Source: Kordia sp. (GTDB taxonomy: Bacteria > Bacteroidota > Bacteroidia > Flavobacteriales > Flavobacteriaceae). From it: a stretch of 48,891 nucleotides of DNA. This document shows, piece by piece, positions 34,669 through 41,887 of the stretch. A program made the translations under genes and the position numbers. The notes beneath the pieces are model-generated. The model worked only from the letters and a program-made list of their open reading frames with translations. It did no database searches and was not told the origin of the DNA. Positions within the stretch are counted from its first letter, which is position 1, and every line of letters starts with the position of its first letter. The stretch is from assembly GCA_002733415.1 (NCBI GenBank), contig NVVR01000023.1, positions 1 to 48,891 on the forward strand, in the 5' to 3' direction.

Positions 34669-35523
34669 ATGACTATGAAACTAATTTACGTATTCCTTAT
34701 ATCGATTTTCTTCTCATTAACCCTGCAAGCTCAAAAGCAGCATAGGGATATCAACGTATATTTTGATACCTCTATTTATAAACTAAATAACGGAGAAAAA
34801 GGAAAAGTTGAAGCTTTTATAAATAAGCTAGGTAGAGAAAAAATTGTAGAAATAATCATGTATGGGTATACGGACGATAGGGGTTCTAATAAATACAACA
34901 TGAACTTATCTATTAAAAGGGCTAAGAATGTAAAAAACCATTTAATCAGCTTAGGGATTGATAAATCTCTTTTTAAGGTCGTAAAAGGAAAGGGCGAGGT
35001 TATCATCAGAAAATATGATCAAGTAGAAACAGATATCGTTAGAGGGTTAAACCGAAAGGTTACTATTGATATAAAAACTATTATTCAAAAGCCTAAAGTA
35101 AACGAAACACTTATTCAGCATAAAATTATTGAGCCATTGCATATTGGTGATCGTTTTGTTTTAGAAAATATTCACTTCCAAGAAGGGTATGCTTGGATTA
35201 CCGAAAAATCATTTCCTCATTTACGTAAGTTGGCAAAGGTATTAACTGATCGTCCTGATTTATATATTGAAATTCAAGGACATGTATGTTGTACTCGTTT
35301 TGGAAGAGACGCTATTGATAGAAAAACTAAAAAACAAAACTTATCACAAACAAGAGCTAAAGCAATTTATAGTTACTTAAGACGTAAAGGGATTGCTAAA
35401 AATAGAATGCGCTATAAAGGAATGCGTAGAACCATGCCTCTAGGAAAAGGTTCTGAATATGACAGACGTGTAGAAATCATTATCAAAAACATTGTTAAGA
35501 AAAGAAGATTTCATGCAAACTAA
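34669..35523 (+). CDS. OmpA-family protein with two OmpA C-terminal-like domains
   Basis: Signal peptide ('MKLIYVFLISIFFSLTLQAQ'), then two OmpA/MotB-type peptidoglycan-binding domains: first 'NVYFDTSIYKLN'...'VEIIMYGYTDDRGSNKYNMN' and 'RAKNVKNHLISLGI'; second 'HFQEGYAWITEKSFPHLRKL'...'IEIQGHVCCTRFGRDAIDRK' and 'TRAKAIYSYLRRKGI'. The 'YTDDRGS' and 'NxxLSxxRA' features are the binding-site residues. There is no beta-barrel domain, so it is probably a periplasmic protein tethered to peptidoglycan. Start at 34669 or 34675 (both ATG). It is 50 bp after the S41 peptidase gene. A hairpin terminator follows. Confidence 0.88.
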   Translation: MTMKLIYVFLISIFFSLTLQAQKQHRDINVYFDTSIYKLNNGEKGKVEAFINKLGREKIVEIIMYGYTDDRGSNKYNMNLSIKRAKNVKNHLISLGIDKSLFKVVKGKGEVIIRKYDQVETDIVRGLNRKVTIDIKTIIQKPKVNETLIQHKIIEPLHIGDRFVLENIHFQEGYAWITEKSFPHLRKLAKVLTDRPDLYIEIQGHVCCTRFGRDAIDRKTKKQNLSQTRAKAIYSYLRRKGIAKNRMRYKGMRRTMPLGKGSEYDRRVEIIIKNIVKKRRFHAN

Positions 35524-35538
35524 CCCGCCAGCGGGTTT
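35522..35538. repeat. AACCCGCCAGCGGGTTT palindrome
   Basis: AACCCGC and GCGGGTT arms with a CA loop, overlapping the stop of the OmpA-like gene. It resembles the CCCACTGGTGGG elements in layout and may be a variant of the same repeat. Confidence 0.55.
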
Positions 35539-35545
35539 CTCATAA

Positions 35546-35587
35546 AAAAACAAAAGTGGCTACTTAAAAAGTAGCCACTTTTGTTTT
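35546..35587. terminator. bidirectional terminator between the OmpA-like gene and elaA
   Basis: CAAAAGTGGCTACTT (35551-35565) and AAGTAGCCACTTTTG (35569-35583) form a perfect 15-bp stem with a 3-nt loop, flanked by an A-run and T-rich sequence, so it can end transcripts from both sides. Confidence 0.9.
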
Positions 35588-35631
35588 AATATTCTTTATT
35601 CTAAACGTTTATTCGGTAATGTTGATCCCTC

Positions 35632-36075
35632 CTAATTAATTAACATTTTAATGTGCGGAATACCATCTTCTAAATATCCATCTCCACTCTTTACAAAACC
35701 ATGAGTATTGTAAAATTTCTCTAAGTACCTTTGAGCAGAAATATGAATAGTTGTAGTATTAAATTGTTTCTCTATTGCTATAATACTTTCCTTGATTAAA
35801 TCATGTCCATAGCCATATTTACGTTCGTTTTCTTGAACTACGACTCTACCAATACTGGCTTCATTAAAATAGTCTCCAGGTTTAAAAATTCGCGTATAAG
35901 CAACCAATTTATCATTTTTATACCCTAAAACATGTAGTGCTTTCTGGTCTTTAAAATCAATATCTTGGTACACACAATCTTGTTCCACCACAAATACTTC
36001 ACTTCGTAACTGAAGCGTTTCATATAATTCTTTTACAGTAAATTCTGAAAAAGTTATCGTTTTAAATTTAACCAT
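35632..36075 (-). CDS. elaA: GNAT-family N-acetyltransferase, ElaA type
   Basis: 147 aa from the ATG at 36075 ('MVKFKTITFSEFTVKELYET'), which follows the rpiB stop by 1 base; the frame is open to 36123, but that part lies inside rpiB. ElaA-type features are 'LRSEVFVVEQDCVYQDID' near the N-terminus and the acetyl-CoA-binding 'IGRVVVQENERKYGYGHDLI', then 'ISAQRYLEKFYNTHGFVKSG'. The acceptor substrate is unknown in this family. Translational coupling with rpiB is likely. Confidence 0.9.
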   Translation of the reverse strand: MVKFKTITFSEFTVKELYETLQLRSEVFVVEQDCVYQDIDFKDQKALHVLGYKNDKLVAYTRIFKPGDYFNEASIGRVVVQENERKYGYGHDLIKESIIAIEKQFNTTTIHISAQRYLEKFYNTHGFVKSGDGYLEDGIPHIKMLIN

Positions 36076-36076
36076 A

Positions 36077-36505
36077 TTAATAAGTAATTTTATCAACTCT
36101 ATTTTGGTGCCTACCACCTTCAAAATCAGTATCTAAAAATGTTTCCACCATCACTAAAGCTTGTTGAATTGAGGTATAACGAGCAGGAATACTTAACACA
36201 TTTGCATCATTATGCTGACGTGTTAATTCCGTAATTTCTTTTGTCCAGCATAATCCAGCACGTACGTTAGGGTACTTATTTGCAGTCATAGAAACACCAT
36301 TTCCACTACCACATACTAATATTCCAAAATCAACTTCTTGTGTATTAACATCTTTAGCTACAGGGTGTACAAAATCAGGATAATCAACACTTGAATTTTC
36401 GTTAGTTCCATAATTAGTCACTGTAATCCCTCTTGATTCTAGTAATTTAATGATTTCAAACTTATATTCTGTTCCAGCGTGATCGTTTCCTATAGCTATT
36501 TTCAT
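36077..36505 (-). CDS. rpiB: ribose-5-phosphate isomerase B
   Basis: Interconverts ribose 5-phosphate and ribulose 5-phosphate in the pentose phosphate pathway. The N-terminal 'MKIAIGNDHAGTEYKFEI' and 'GILVCGSGNGVSMTANKYPN' (phosphate and active-site loop) are diagnostic, followed by 'RAGLCWTKEITELTRQHNDA' and the C-terminal 'EGGRHQNRV'. The catalytic Cys is in 'LVCGSGNG'. The start at 36505 is preferred over the open frame to 36526. 142 aa. A TACTTTTG box on the minus strand (36549-36556) could be its promoter, 44 nt ahead. Confidence 0.95.
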   Translation of the reverse strand: MKIAIGNDHAGTEYKFEIIKLLESRGITVTNYGTNENSSVDYPDFVHPVAKDVNTQEVDFGILVCGSGNGVSMTANKYPNVRAGLCWTKEITELTRQHNDANVLSIPARYTSIQQALVMVETFLDTDFEGGRHQNRVDKITY

Positions 36506-36654
36506 ATCATGTGTTGTTTTCCACAAGTGTGGTTAATTTCTAAAAATACAAAAGTACAGTATTTTAATGAAGTTTTTTGAGTAAATTATTTCTGCATAAT
36601 TTGCTTTAATTTTTATATTTTCGCTGTAAATTAATCATAATTAAAAGTACTGAA

Positions 36655-37170
36655 ATGAAAAAAGTAATTATAATAGCTTTAGCATCTGTAGCCTTATTTT
36701 CTTGTCAACAAGAAAAAACCGCTTTTGTAAACAATGAAAAATTAATTGAAGAGTATCAAGAACGTAAAGATATTGAAGATAAATACAAGGGTAAAGTTGA
36801 AGCTTTAACAAAGAAAAAAGATAGTATAGGGAAGTTTTTACAAACTGAAGGAGCAGCTTTACAGGCTAAAGGTGCTAATTTAAACAAGGAGAAACAACAG
36901 GAGTTATATGCTCCGTATATGCAAAAAAGTCAGTTCTTACAACAACAAATACAACAAGAAGAACAATTAATGGCGCAACAAAGTCAAACTGAAATTGATA
37001 GTTTATTAAAAAAGATTGACGAAGCTATTACTACTTACGGTGAAGCTAATGGATACACATATATTTTTGGAAAAAACAAAGTAGGTAGTGTTTTATATGG
37101 TTCAGAAAAGAATGATATCACAACAGATATACTTGATAATTTAAACAACTCTTACTCTGCAGCTGAGTAA
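36655..37170 (+). CDS. OmpH/Skp-like periplasmic chaperone, lipoprotein form
   Basis: 171 aa. Lipoprotein signal 'MKKVIIIALASVALFSC' (Cys17), then a long Gln/Lys/Glu-rich coiled coil (~35-125, 'LQQQIQQEEQLMAQQSQTEI') as in the tentacles of Skp, followed by the C-terminal strand region 'YGEANGYTYIFGKNKVGSVL'. Skp binds unfolded outer membrane proteins in the periplasm; a lipid-anchored version is common in Bacteroidota. It is not next to bamA here, so this is a stand-alone paralogue. A strong terminator follows. Confidence 0.88.
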   Translation: MKKVIIIALASVALFSCQQEKTAFVNNEKLIEEYQERKDIEDKYKGKVEALTKKKDSIGKFLQTEGAALQAKGANLNKEKQQELYAPYMQKSQFLQQQIQQEEQLMAQQSQTEIDSLLKKIDEAITTYGEANGYTYIFGKNKVGSVLYGSEKNDITTDILDNLNNSYSAAE

Positions 37171-37190
37171 TTTTTTAGATTCATACCAAT

Positions 37191-37218
37191 AAAAAAAGCC
37201 GCTATTAGCGGCTTTTTT
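37191..37218 (+). terminator. intrinsic terminator of the OmpH-like gene
   Basis: AAAAAAGCCGC and GCGGCTTTTTT around TATTA (37203-37207), directly after the stop. Confidence 0.9.
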
Positions 37219-37234
37219 GTTGAAGAATTTAGAT

Positions 37235-37315
37235 CAATATTCTCGGCGAAAGCACACGAGATATGTATTAATGGTACTATTTTCATTCGAGGTAATTAAG
37301 CCCACTGGTGGGTTA
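37235..37315. repeat. ~80-bp dispersed element ending in CCCACTGGTGGG
   Basis: Aligns with the element at 46843-46922: both read CTCG...(A/G)TATG.ATTAA...TTCG/TTCATTCGAG...GTAATTAA followed by (A/G)CCCACTGGTGGG, with ~10 nt missing here near the middle. The last bases overlap the aqpZ stop codon. Confidence 0.65.
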
Positions 37316-37996
37316 CTCTTCATTTGGCGCCATAAACTTATATACTATTCCGGCTAAAATTGCTCCTACAATTGGCGCAACCCAAAACAACCATAACTGT
37401 CCCATAGCTTCACCACCTGCAAATAATGCTTGACTTGTACTTCTGGCAGGGTTTACGGATGTATTGGTAACAGGAATACTAATTAAATGTATTAATGTTA
37501 GTCCTAAACCAATTGCGATTCCTGCAAATTTTGTGTTTGCATTTTTATGTGTTGCTCCAAGAATAATGATTAGAAACATAAAAGTCATTACAACTTCAGT
37601 TACTAATGCTGCAGTCATACTATAACCCCCTGGTGACAAGGAATCAAAACCATTGGCAGCGAAATTACCTACATCACTTCCGTTTCCTGTAGCAATAAGA
37701 TACAACACTCCAGCTCCGGAAATACCTCCTATAACTTGAGATATTATGTAAGATGGAATTTCTTTAGCGTCAAAACGACCACCCATCCATAAACCTATAG
37801 TGACAGCCGGATTAAAATGACCTCCTGAAATATGTCCTACAGCATATGCCATAGTTAATACGGTTAAACCAAAAGCAAAGGCTACCCCAACAAATCCAAT
37901 TCCCACATCAGGAAATCCAGCTGCTAAAACAGCACTACCACACCCCCCAAGAACTAACCAAAAAGTTCCAATGAATTCTGCTACTAATTTTTTCAT
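37313..37996 (-). CDS. aqpZ: aquaporin Z
   Basis: MIP-family water channel of the inner membrane. Six membrane helices and two half-helices with NPA motifs, '[16 protein letters not shown]' and '[18 protein letters not shown]'. The N-terminal '[20 protein letters not shown]' is AqpZ-like, and the Asp-loop of glycerol facilitators is absent, so water rather than glycerol is expected. Length of 227 aa is typical. The gene's stop lies inside the repeat copy at 37235-37315. Confidence 0.96.
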   Translation of the reverse strand: MKKLVAEFIGTFWLVLGGCGSAVLAAGFPDVGIGFVGVAFAFGLTVLTMAYAVGHISGGHFNPAVTIGLWMGGRFDAKEIPSYIISQVIGGISGAGVLYLIATGNGSDVGNFAANGFDSLSPGGYSMTAALVTEVVMTFMFLIIILGATHKNANTKFAGIAIGLGLTLIHLISIPVTNTSVNPARSTSQALFAGGEAMGQLWLFWVAPIVGAILAGIVYKFMAPNEE

Positions 37997-38121
37997 AAAG
38001 TTTTTTTTAAATTAAACTTTAAAATACCCTTAGTAACAGAATAACCTCGTAGTTATTTTTTAAATTTATTGAATCTTAGATAAGAAGACTTAAATCATCT
38101 ACTAAAAGACCTTTTGAAAAA

Positions 38122-38433
38122 CTATTCCTCGTTAATTTTAAAAGAAGAAACATTTATTTTTCCATTTGCAGCTTTACCACTAATAGTAACTTTCTTAATT
38201 GCTTTACAAAATCCATCATCAGCATGCGCGTCACCATAATCATCAATTGCTGTTCCTTCAATAAAATAATACTCTTCCTCAATCTTTACTGCTAAATCAC
38301 AACCACTCCCATCCATATCAAACATACATTGTCCACAACTTGCCTCTGCCTGTACGTTGTTATAACTCGTATAGTTTTTCTTACACGCAATAAATGAAAA
38401 TAGTAAACCAAGAATCAATACCGTTTTTTTCAT
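38122..38433 (-). CDS. small Cys-containing lipoprotein, DUF6370-like
   Basis: 103 aa. Lipoprotein signal 'MKKTVLILGLLFSFIAC' (Cys17). The mature part has 'ASCGQCMFDMDGSGCDLAVK' (a CxxC plus a third Cys), 'IEGTAIDDYGDAHADDGFCK' and a terminal beta-rich part. I recall this pattern as DUF6370, uncharacterised. The four conserved Cys and the acidic/His residues (Asp-Asp, His) could bind a metal, but that is inference. On the minus strand a TAACTTTG box (38444-38451) lies ~10 nt before the ATG, inside the 3' end of the neighbouring pseudogene. Confidence 0.78.
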   Translation of the reverse strand: MKKTVLILGLLFSFIACKKNYTSYNNVQAEASCGQCMFDMDGSGCDLAVKIEEEYYFIEGTAIDDYGDAHADDGFCKAIKKVTISGKAANGKINVSSFKINEE

Positions 38434-38448
38434 CTTTTATTTCCAAAG

Positions 38449-38850
38449 TTAAGGGATTGACTTTACTCTTTCTGCGGCAAAACTGTTAATATCCTGTAAA
38501 TGGATATTATTATACTTGTAGGTGTTGTTTACTGATTTATATTTAATCGTTATCGATGCAATATCCCTTCCTTTTATAGGAGTATACTCTTGCGGTATTT
38601 TTTATAACAATGTTTTAATTTCTGAAAGTGCTTCTTTAGAAATTTGACCTCGATGAGTTTCTTTCTTATTTACATTCAATACTCCTTTATACACAAAAGT
38701 ACCATCAGAATAGATATGTAAATCATATACTTCACAGTATTTTAAACAAGGATTTTTAGAAATACTCACTAAGGAATCTTTAGGAGATAAATGACTTGAT
38801 TTACACGACATTATTAAAACACTTATTAAACTTATGATATAATATTTCAT
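38449..38850 (-). pseudogene. DUF6438-like lipoprotein with an internal stop codon
   Basis: The true start is the ATG at 38850 ('MKYYIISLISVLIMSC', lipobox Cys16); the frame is open to 38970, but that extension is the translation of a repeat. The mature part, 'LVSISKNPCLKYCEVYDLHI' and 'YSDGTFVYKGVLNVNKKE', resembles DUF6438. A TAA at 38602-38604 ends the frame after 'ALSEIKTLL', yet the same frame continues in family-like fashion ('KIPQEYTPIKGRDIASITIK', 'NIHLQDINSFAAERVKSIP') to a TAA at 38449. One base change would restore 133 aa. A shorter functional form (82 aa) is possible but would lose half the domain. Confidence 0.6.
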
Positions 38851-38879
38851 AATTGATTTTTTTTGAAAAAAAGGAGGTT

Positions 38880-38945
38880 GTCTGAAAAAACAAACTATTA
38901 TATTATATTGATTATTAACTTCGACAAGCTCAGTCTGACAACCTC
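38880..38945. repeat. inverted repeat containing the CTTCGACAAGCTCAGTCTGA core
   Basis: GGAGGTTGTCTGA (from ~38872) and TCTGACAACCTCC (~38933-38945) are the arms, with TTCGACAAGCTCAG next to the right arm. Read on the minus strand, this core translates as 'CQTELVEV', which I recall as a common mis-annotation in Flavobacteriaceae. It lies between the two pseudogenes. Confidence 0.7.
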
Positions 38946-38959
38946 CGTTTACAATTAAA

Positions 38960-39945
38960 TTAGTGCCCACATTTTTTATGTGGGTTCCCTATCCTATTTG
39001 CTTGTTTCCAACTTCCTGGTGCAGGTAATACAAAGCCTCCTTTTAAACTTCGTGAAGAAATATTACCACGGATGTAATTTCTAAGCGCTGTTAATTCCGG
39101 ATGATCATACATTAACTGTATTTTCTGTTCTGCTTTTGATGATCCGTTTACTCCACCTGCACGTGTTACAAAAACGGCAAACACTTCTGCGATATCTTCT
39201 TCTGGATTAGTTGATGCGTATTGCGTAACAAACCTGCTATTATAAGTAGTGTAAAATCCTTGCATAGCACTTTGACTTCCTTGGGCTTGTTGATAGTGGC
39301 TCCAAATATCTGCACAAAAACTTCTTTGCAACTTATTAATATAAGCGGCTTCTTTTGCACATCCTTCTCCTGGAAAATAATTAGTGCATGAAGCTTCAGA
39401 AATACTAGAGTCAAGCTGACTATTATTTAATGTTAACATGTGTCCAAACTCATGTATTACAGTATATACAAGTTCTCCTCCTTCATTAAATGATCCTTGA
39501 TACGCATAATCAATAGCAATACCCATTTTCCAATCCGATAAATCTTGTTTTATTTGCACTTCCAGAATATATTAAAAATTCACTCATTTTTATTCGGTAA
39601 CTAATTGAACCTATTTTTTTTTACCAATTCCCAAATTTCATTATGCTTTGCGATATCCTGCTGAAAAGCTAAATTTTGACCACTAACTTGATAGTCTTGA
39701 ATTTTAGTAATCACATCACCACTAACTTTATATAGCGTTATTTCGCCATCATTTCCTATTGGGTTATTGGTTTGGTTTCCCGTTCCTTGTCCAGTACTTG
39801 ATCCGTCTGATGAATTACTAATGTTTTAGTTGATAGCATTGTTTTCTAGAAAATCATCGTCATTACTACATGACACAAATGCTGTAACAATAAATACCAT
39901 TAATGCAATCCTTTTTAGATAATGCATAGCTCTAAACTTTTTCAT
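38960..39945 (-). pseudogene. zinc metallopeptidase lipoprotein, multiply disrupted
   Basis: The original start is probably the ATG at 39945, with a lipoprotein signal ('KRIALMVFIVTAFVSC'). Lesions seen: TAA at 39826-39828 after 'FLENNAIN'; a frame change at the run of nine T (39614-39622), after which 'KKIGSISYRIKMSEFLIYSG' continues in another frame; and a second change near 39560, after which the catalytic part runs in the frame 39559-38960. That part has the zinc motif 'YTVIHEFGHMLTLNN' (HEFGH) and a downstream 'NPEEDIAEVFAVFV' that may supply the third ligand. A GTG at 39559 could start a fragment of 199 aa, but it would lack a secretion signal. I recall the family as putative zinc-binding lipoproteins of Bacteroidota. 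Confidence 0.72.
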
Positions 39946-40006
39946 AATATTATTTTTTAGGTTATATATAAATGAAACAAGTTTAAAACAACACAATTAA
40001 ATGTAT

Positions 40007-40052
40007 AAACCTAAAAAAGAGGTGCTATTGCTAACATCTCTTTTTTAGGTTT
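40007..40052. terminator. long perfect hairpin between two minus-strand units
   Basis: AAACCTAAAAAAGAG (40007-40021) and CTCTTTTTTAGGTTT (40038-40052), perfect 15-bp arms, 16-nt loop. It lies 40 bp downstream of the small minus-strand ORF at 40092-40244. Confidence 0.65.
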
Positions 40053-40091
40053 TAAAATTCAATTTATCTCTTTATCAGGAATAAACGGTCA

Positions 40092-40244
40092 TTAGCTTTT
40101 AACAAGCTCCCATATTTCAGTAAACTCATCTACTTCATTTTTCTTTTTACTATTAACTGACTTGGTAGTCTTAATTTGTTTTACATTTTCTTCTTCAACT
40201 GCAACAAATAATATTACTACTTCTTTTTTAAGATTCTTCATCAT
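40092..40244 (-). CDS. small protein of 50 residues, unknown
   Basis: Minus-strand ORF starting ATGATG at 40244. The product is 50 aa, Lys/Glu/Val-rich ('MMKNLKKEVVILFVAVEEEN') and ends 'DEFTEIWELVKS'. The 'EIWELVK' ending matches 'NEIWELVKK' in the adjacent disrupted metallopeptidase gene. No membrane segment or signal is convincing. It is divergent from the ECF sigma gene (150 bp) and followed by a strong hairpin. It may be a real small gene or a remnant of a duplicated neighbour. Confidence 0.4.
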   Translation of the reverse strand: MMKNLKKEVVILFVAVEEENVKQIKTTKSVNSKKKNEVDEFTEIWELVKS

Positions 40245-40393
40245 AGCTTATTTTTATATTCTTATACCTATGAAACAAGCTCAAACCTAAAAACCCTAAT
40301 TAAAACTATATGATTATTTTAATAACCTAAAAACTAGTGTCTAAAGCTTATACTTTGTTATAAAATTATTAGCTTTATCAAAAATTCTATTTA

Positions 40394-40912
40394 ATGCCTG
40401 ATAATACAAAGTCAGTTTGTGAACAACGTGTTTTTGAAGAGGTTTTTAATACCCATTCAAAAACAATAAGAAACTTCATTTATTTCAAATGCAGGGATTC
40501 CGCGCAGGCAGAAGATTTAACTCAAGATGCTTTTGTTAAGCTTTGGAATAATTGTGCAAAAGTACCTTTTGAAAAAGCAAAATCATACTTATATACATTA
40601 GCAAATAATGCCTTTTTAAACGAAGTTGCTCATAAGAAAGTGATTTTAAAACACCAACAATCTTTTACTTCTATAGCAACACACGAAAGTCCTGAGTTTG
40701 TTTATAGAGAAAAAGAATTCAAAGGAGAGTTAGATAGGGCTATTGCTAATTTAACAGAAAAGCAACGCGAAGTATTTTTATTAAACAGAATAGAAAATAA
40801 AAAATATAAGGAAATTGCTGAAATGTTAGACATCTCCGTAAAGGCTGTTGAGAAAAGAATGCACGGAGCATTAGTGAGTTTGCGATCAGAAATTGAACAT
40901 TTTAAAAAATAA
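40394..40912 (+). CDS. ECF-type RNA polymerase sigma factor (FecI-like)
   Basis: 172 aa with sigma region 2 ('FEEVFNTHSKTIRNFIYFKC', 'AEDLTQDAFVKLWNNC') and region 4 ('LTEKQREVFLLNRIENKKYK', 'EIAEMLDISVKAVEKRMHGA') with a helix-turn-helix. It lacks regions 1 and 3, as expected for ECF factors. With the FecR-like gene 60 bp downstream and the TonB receptor after it, it forms a cell-surface signalling set: an occupied receptor signals through FecR, and the sigma factor then turns on the target genes, usually including the receptor itself. Confidence 0.94.
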   Translation: MPDNTKSVCEQRVFEEVFNTHSKTIRNFIYFKCRDSAQAEDLTQDAFVKLWNNCAKVPFEKAKSYLYTLANNAFLNEVAHKKVILKHQQSFTSIATHESPEFVYREKEFKGELDRAIANLTEKQREVFLLNRIENKKYKEIAEMLDISVKAVEKRMHGALVSLRSEIEHFKK

Positions 40913-40972
40913 AAAGTAGGGTTTTTAATCTATGTACTGTTTTAAGTATAAGAAAACTCTTGAAGTATAATA

Positions 40973-41887
40973 ATGAAACATCAAAACGACGATACATATT
41001 TAGCAAAATGGTTAGCAGGCGAAATGCCTGAAGATGAGTTGCAGGATTTTAAAAATTCTAGCGCTTATGCTGACTATAAATTTCTTATTGATGTAGTAGA
41101 TGAATTAGAAGTCCCTGATTATAACCAACAAAAAAACTTCGCTGCTACATTAGATAAAATTGCTGAACAGCAAGAAAAACCAGTAACTAAAGTACGAACA
41201 CTTTTCCCTAATTGGGCGTATGCAGCTGCAGCTTCAGTAGTACTCTTTTTAGGGTATACTCTCTTTTTTCAAGAAACAACTTATACTGCTGAACTAGCTG
41301 AGCAAACCAATTTTGAATTGCCTGACGGATCTGAAGTATTATTAAATGCAGGGTCTGAAATTGCTTTTAATACATTTAACTGGAAAAACAACAGAACCTT
41401 AGATTTAACTGGAGAAGCCTATTTTAAAGTTCAAAAAGGATCTAAATTTACTGTAATTACAAAGGAAGGTTCAGTTGCTGTTTTAGGAACACAGTTTACC
41501 GTAAATTCAAGAAATGACTTTTATAATGTTACTTGTTTTGAAGGGAAAGTTAAAGTTAGTTCTGGAAAATTAAACCATATTTTAACCCCTGGTAATGCTA
41601 TTAGTATTCAGAATCATATTGCAACCCCTTATACCATTGTTGAAACGAAACCTAGTTGGACTGTTCAAGAAAGTTCGTTTAATAACGTAGCGATCTTCCA
41701 TGTTGTTACGGAACTAGAAAGGCAGTATAATATTACTGTTTCAGGAAAAGAAAACCTACAAGACGCTTATTTTTCAGGAAGATTCTCACATACCAACCTT
41801 CAACAAGCTTTAATAACTATTTTTGATACTATGGAAATTCGCTATACCTTTGATGCCAACAGTAATGTTCGTATTCAAAAGTATTAA
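40973..41887 (+). CDS. FecR-family anti-sigma factor / signal transducer
   Basis: 304 aa. A cytoplasmic N-terminal part (1-80, 'YLAKWLAGEMPEDELQDFKN') binds the sigma factor, followed by one membrane helix (81-99, 'WAYAAAASVVLFLGYTLFF') and a periplasmic FecR domain: 'FELPDGSEVLLNAGSEIAFN', 'RTLDLTGEAYFKVQKGSKFT', 'VLGTQFTVNSR', 'CFEGKVKVSSG'. The C-terminal domain 'VAIFHVVTELERQYNITVSG' with 'YFSGRFSHTNLQQALITIF' is the usual DUF4974 part. Its last base is the first base of the receptor's ATG, so the two are translationally coupled. Confidence 0.95.
   Translation: MKHQNDDTYLAKWLAGEMPEDELQDFKNSSAYADYKFLIDVVDELEVPDYNQQKNFAATLDKIAEQQEKPVTKVRTLFPNWAYAAAASVVLFLGYTLFFQETTYTAELAEQTNFELPDGSEVLLNAGSEIAFNTFNWKNNRTLDLTGEAYFKVQKGSKFTVITKEGSVAVLGTQFTVNSRNDFYNVTCFEGKVKVSSGKLNHILTPGNAISIQNHIATPYTIVETKPSWTVQESSFNNVAIFHVVTELERQYNITVSGKENLQDAYFSGRFSHTNLQQALITIFDTMEIRYTFDANSNVRIQKY

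Noticed and set aside
39960..40393. A further protein gene on the plus strand before the sigma factor
   Set aside because: Only short interrupted frames exist there; the region is explained by the hairpin, the 50-codon minus-strand ORF and the sigma gene's upstream region.
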